Shown: piece after piece, positions 5,660 to 5,673 of the stretch | Layout: the number at the start of each line of letters is the position of its first letter | Numbering within the stretch: the stretch's first letter is position 1 | From: Anaerolineaceae bacterium UBA5365 | GTDB lineage: Bacteria; Chloroflexota; Anaerolineae; Anaerolineales; Anaerolineaceae | Reading direction: 5' to 3' | DNA: 5,673 nucleotides | NCBI GenBank assembly: GCA_002407905.1 | Contig: DHPL01000024.1 | Coordinates: forward strand, 19,734-25,406 | Notes under the pieces: generated by a model | What the model was told of the DNA's origin: nothing | Seen by the model: only the letters and a program-made list of their open reading frames with translations | Databases searched by the model: none | Position numbers and translations under genes: made by a program

Positions 5660-5673
5660 CTTGGCAATGACCT
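5660..5673 (-). rRNA. 3' end of 5S-like sequence cut by window edge
   Basis: The last 14 bases read AGGTCATTGCCAAG on the minus strand, the same end as the other units. Whether this is another fragment or the real 5S rRNA gene cannot be told, because everything further upstream lies outside the window. Confidence 0.4.

Larger units (their letters stand above)
5137..5673 (-). repeat. Tandem array of 5S-rRNA 3' fragment plus terminator, 102-bp period
   Basis: The motif CTTGRCAATGAC recurs at 5179, 5281, 5383, 5485, 5588 and 5660, giving steps of 102, 102, 102, 103 and 72 bases. On the minus strand each unit contains a GGGAGAGTAGGTC...GCCAAG segment, characteristic of the 3' part of bacterial 5S rRNA. 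After a T-rich stretch comes a GC hairpin with a T tract, typical of rRNA-operon terminators. The last complete step is short because about 31 bases, including one arm of the hairpin, are missing. The array reaches the window edge, so the parent 5S gene is expected to the right. Copies differ by scattered substitutions, so it is not an assembly echo of one identical unit. Confidence 0.85.

Noticed and set aside
5137..5673. CRISPR array
   Set aside because: The whole 102-bp unit repeats with no unique spacers and the repeated part is far longer than a CRISPR repeat.

Overview
The window reads as a chromosomal stretch of a free-living bacterium, most likely Chloroflexota (Anaerolineae-like). 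This is an inference. It rests on three secreted beta-helix proteins that combine a CSLREA-type N-terminal motif (CTLRAAI), a choice-of-anchor-Q-type C-terminal block (DxxGxPRxDxRCDTGAFE) and a short 'LPAVRR' C-terminal tail, a combination I associate with that phylum. No taxonomic marker gene is complete here.

Left two thirds (1-4182, + strand): three tandem paralogues of 441-443 aa, all predicted to be exported. Genes 1 and 2 are a recent tandem duplication with a 1396-bp offset that includes the ribosome-binding leader. Gene 3 is an older copy. Each has a 30-residue signal peptide, a CSLREA motif, about six beta-helix rungs, ten cysteines at equivalent places, and the same C-terminal block. 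The DNA is mosaic. Genes 1 and 2 are identical over 250 bp in the middle but clearly diverged in the following rungs. The last 69 bp of gene 1 are identical to gene 3 and not to gene 2. This points to gene conversion among the copies.

Middle (4183-5136): a convergent gene on the minus strand encodes a 180-aa DUF488 protein, followed on its upstream side by about 310 bp without a gene. That stretch holds a possible leaderless promoter and several small palindromes, one resembling a dispersed intergenic repeat.

Right end (about 5137-5673): a tandem array with a 102-bp period. Read on the minus strand, each unit holds a sequence matching the 3' part of bacterial 5S rRNA (GGGAGAGTAGGTC...GCCAAG) followed by a rho-independent terminator hairpin with a T tract. 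Five such units plus one cut by the window edge are visible. This suggests that a minus-strand rRNA operon, or at least a 5S gene, lies just beyond the right edge, and that its 3' end plus terminator has been amplified downstream. This array is the most unusual element of the window.

The beta-helix genes probably act together as a set of variable cell-surface or extracellular proteins. The DUF488 gene and the 5S-terminator array appear functionally unrelated to them.
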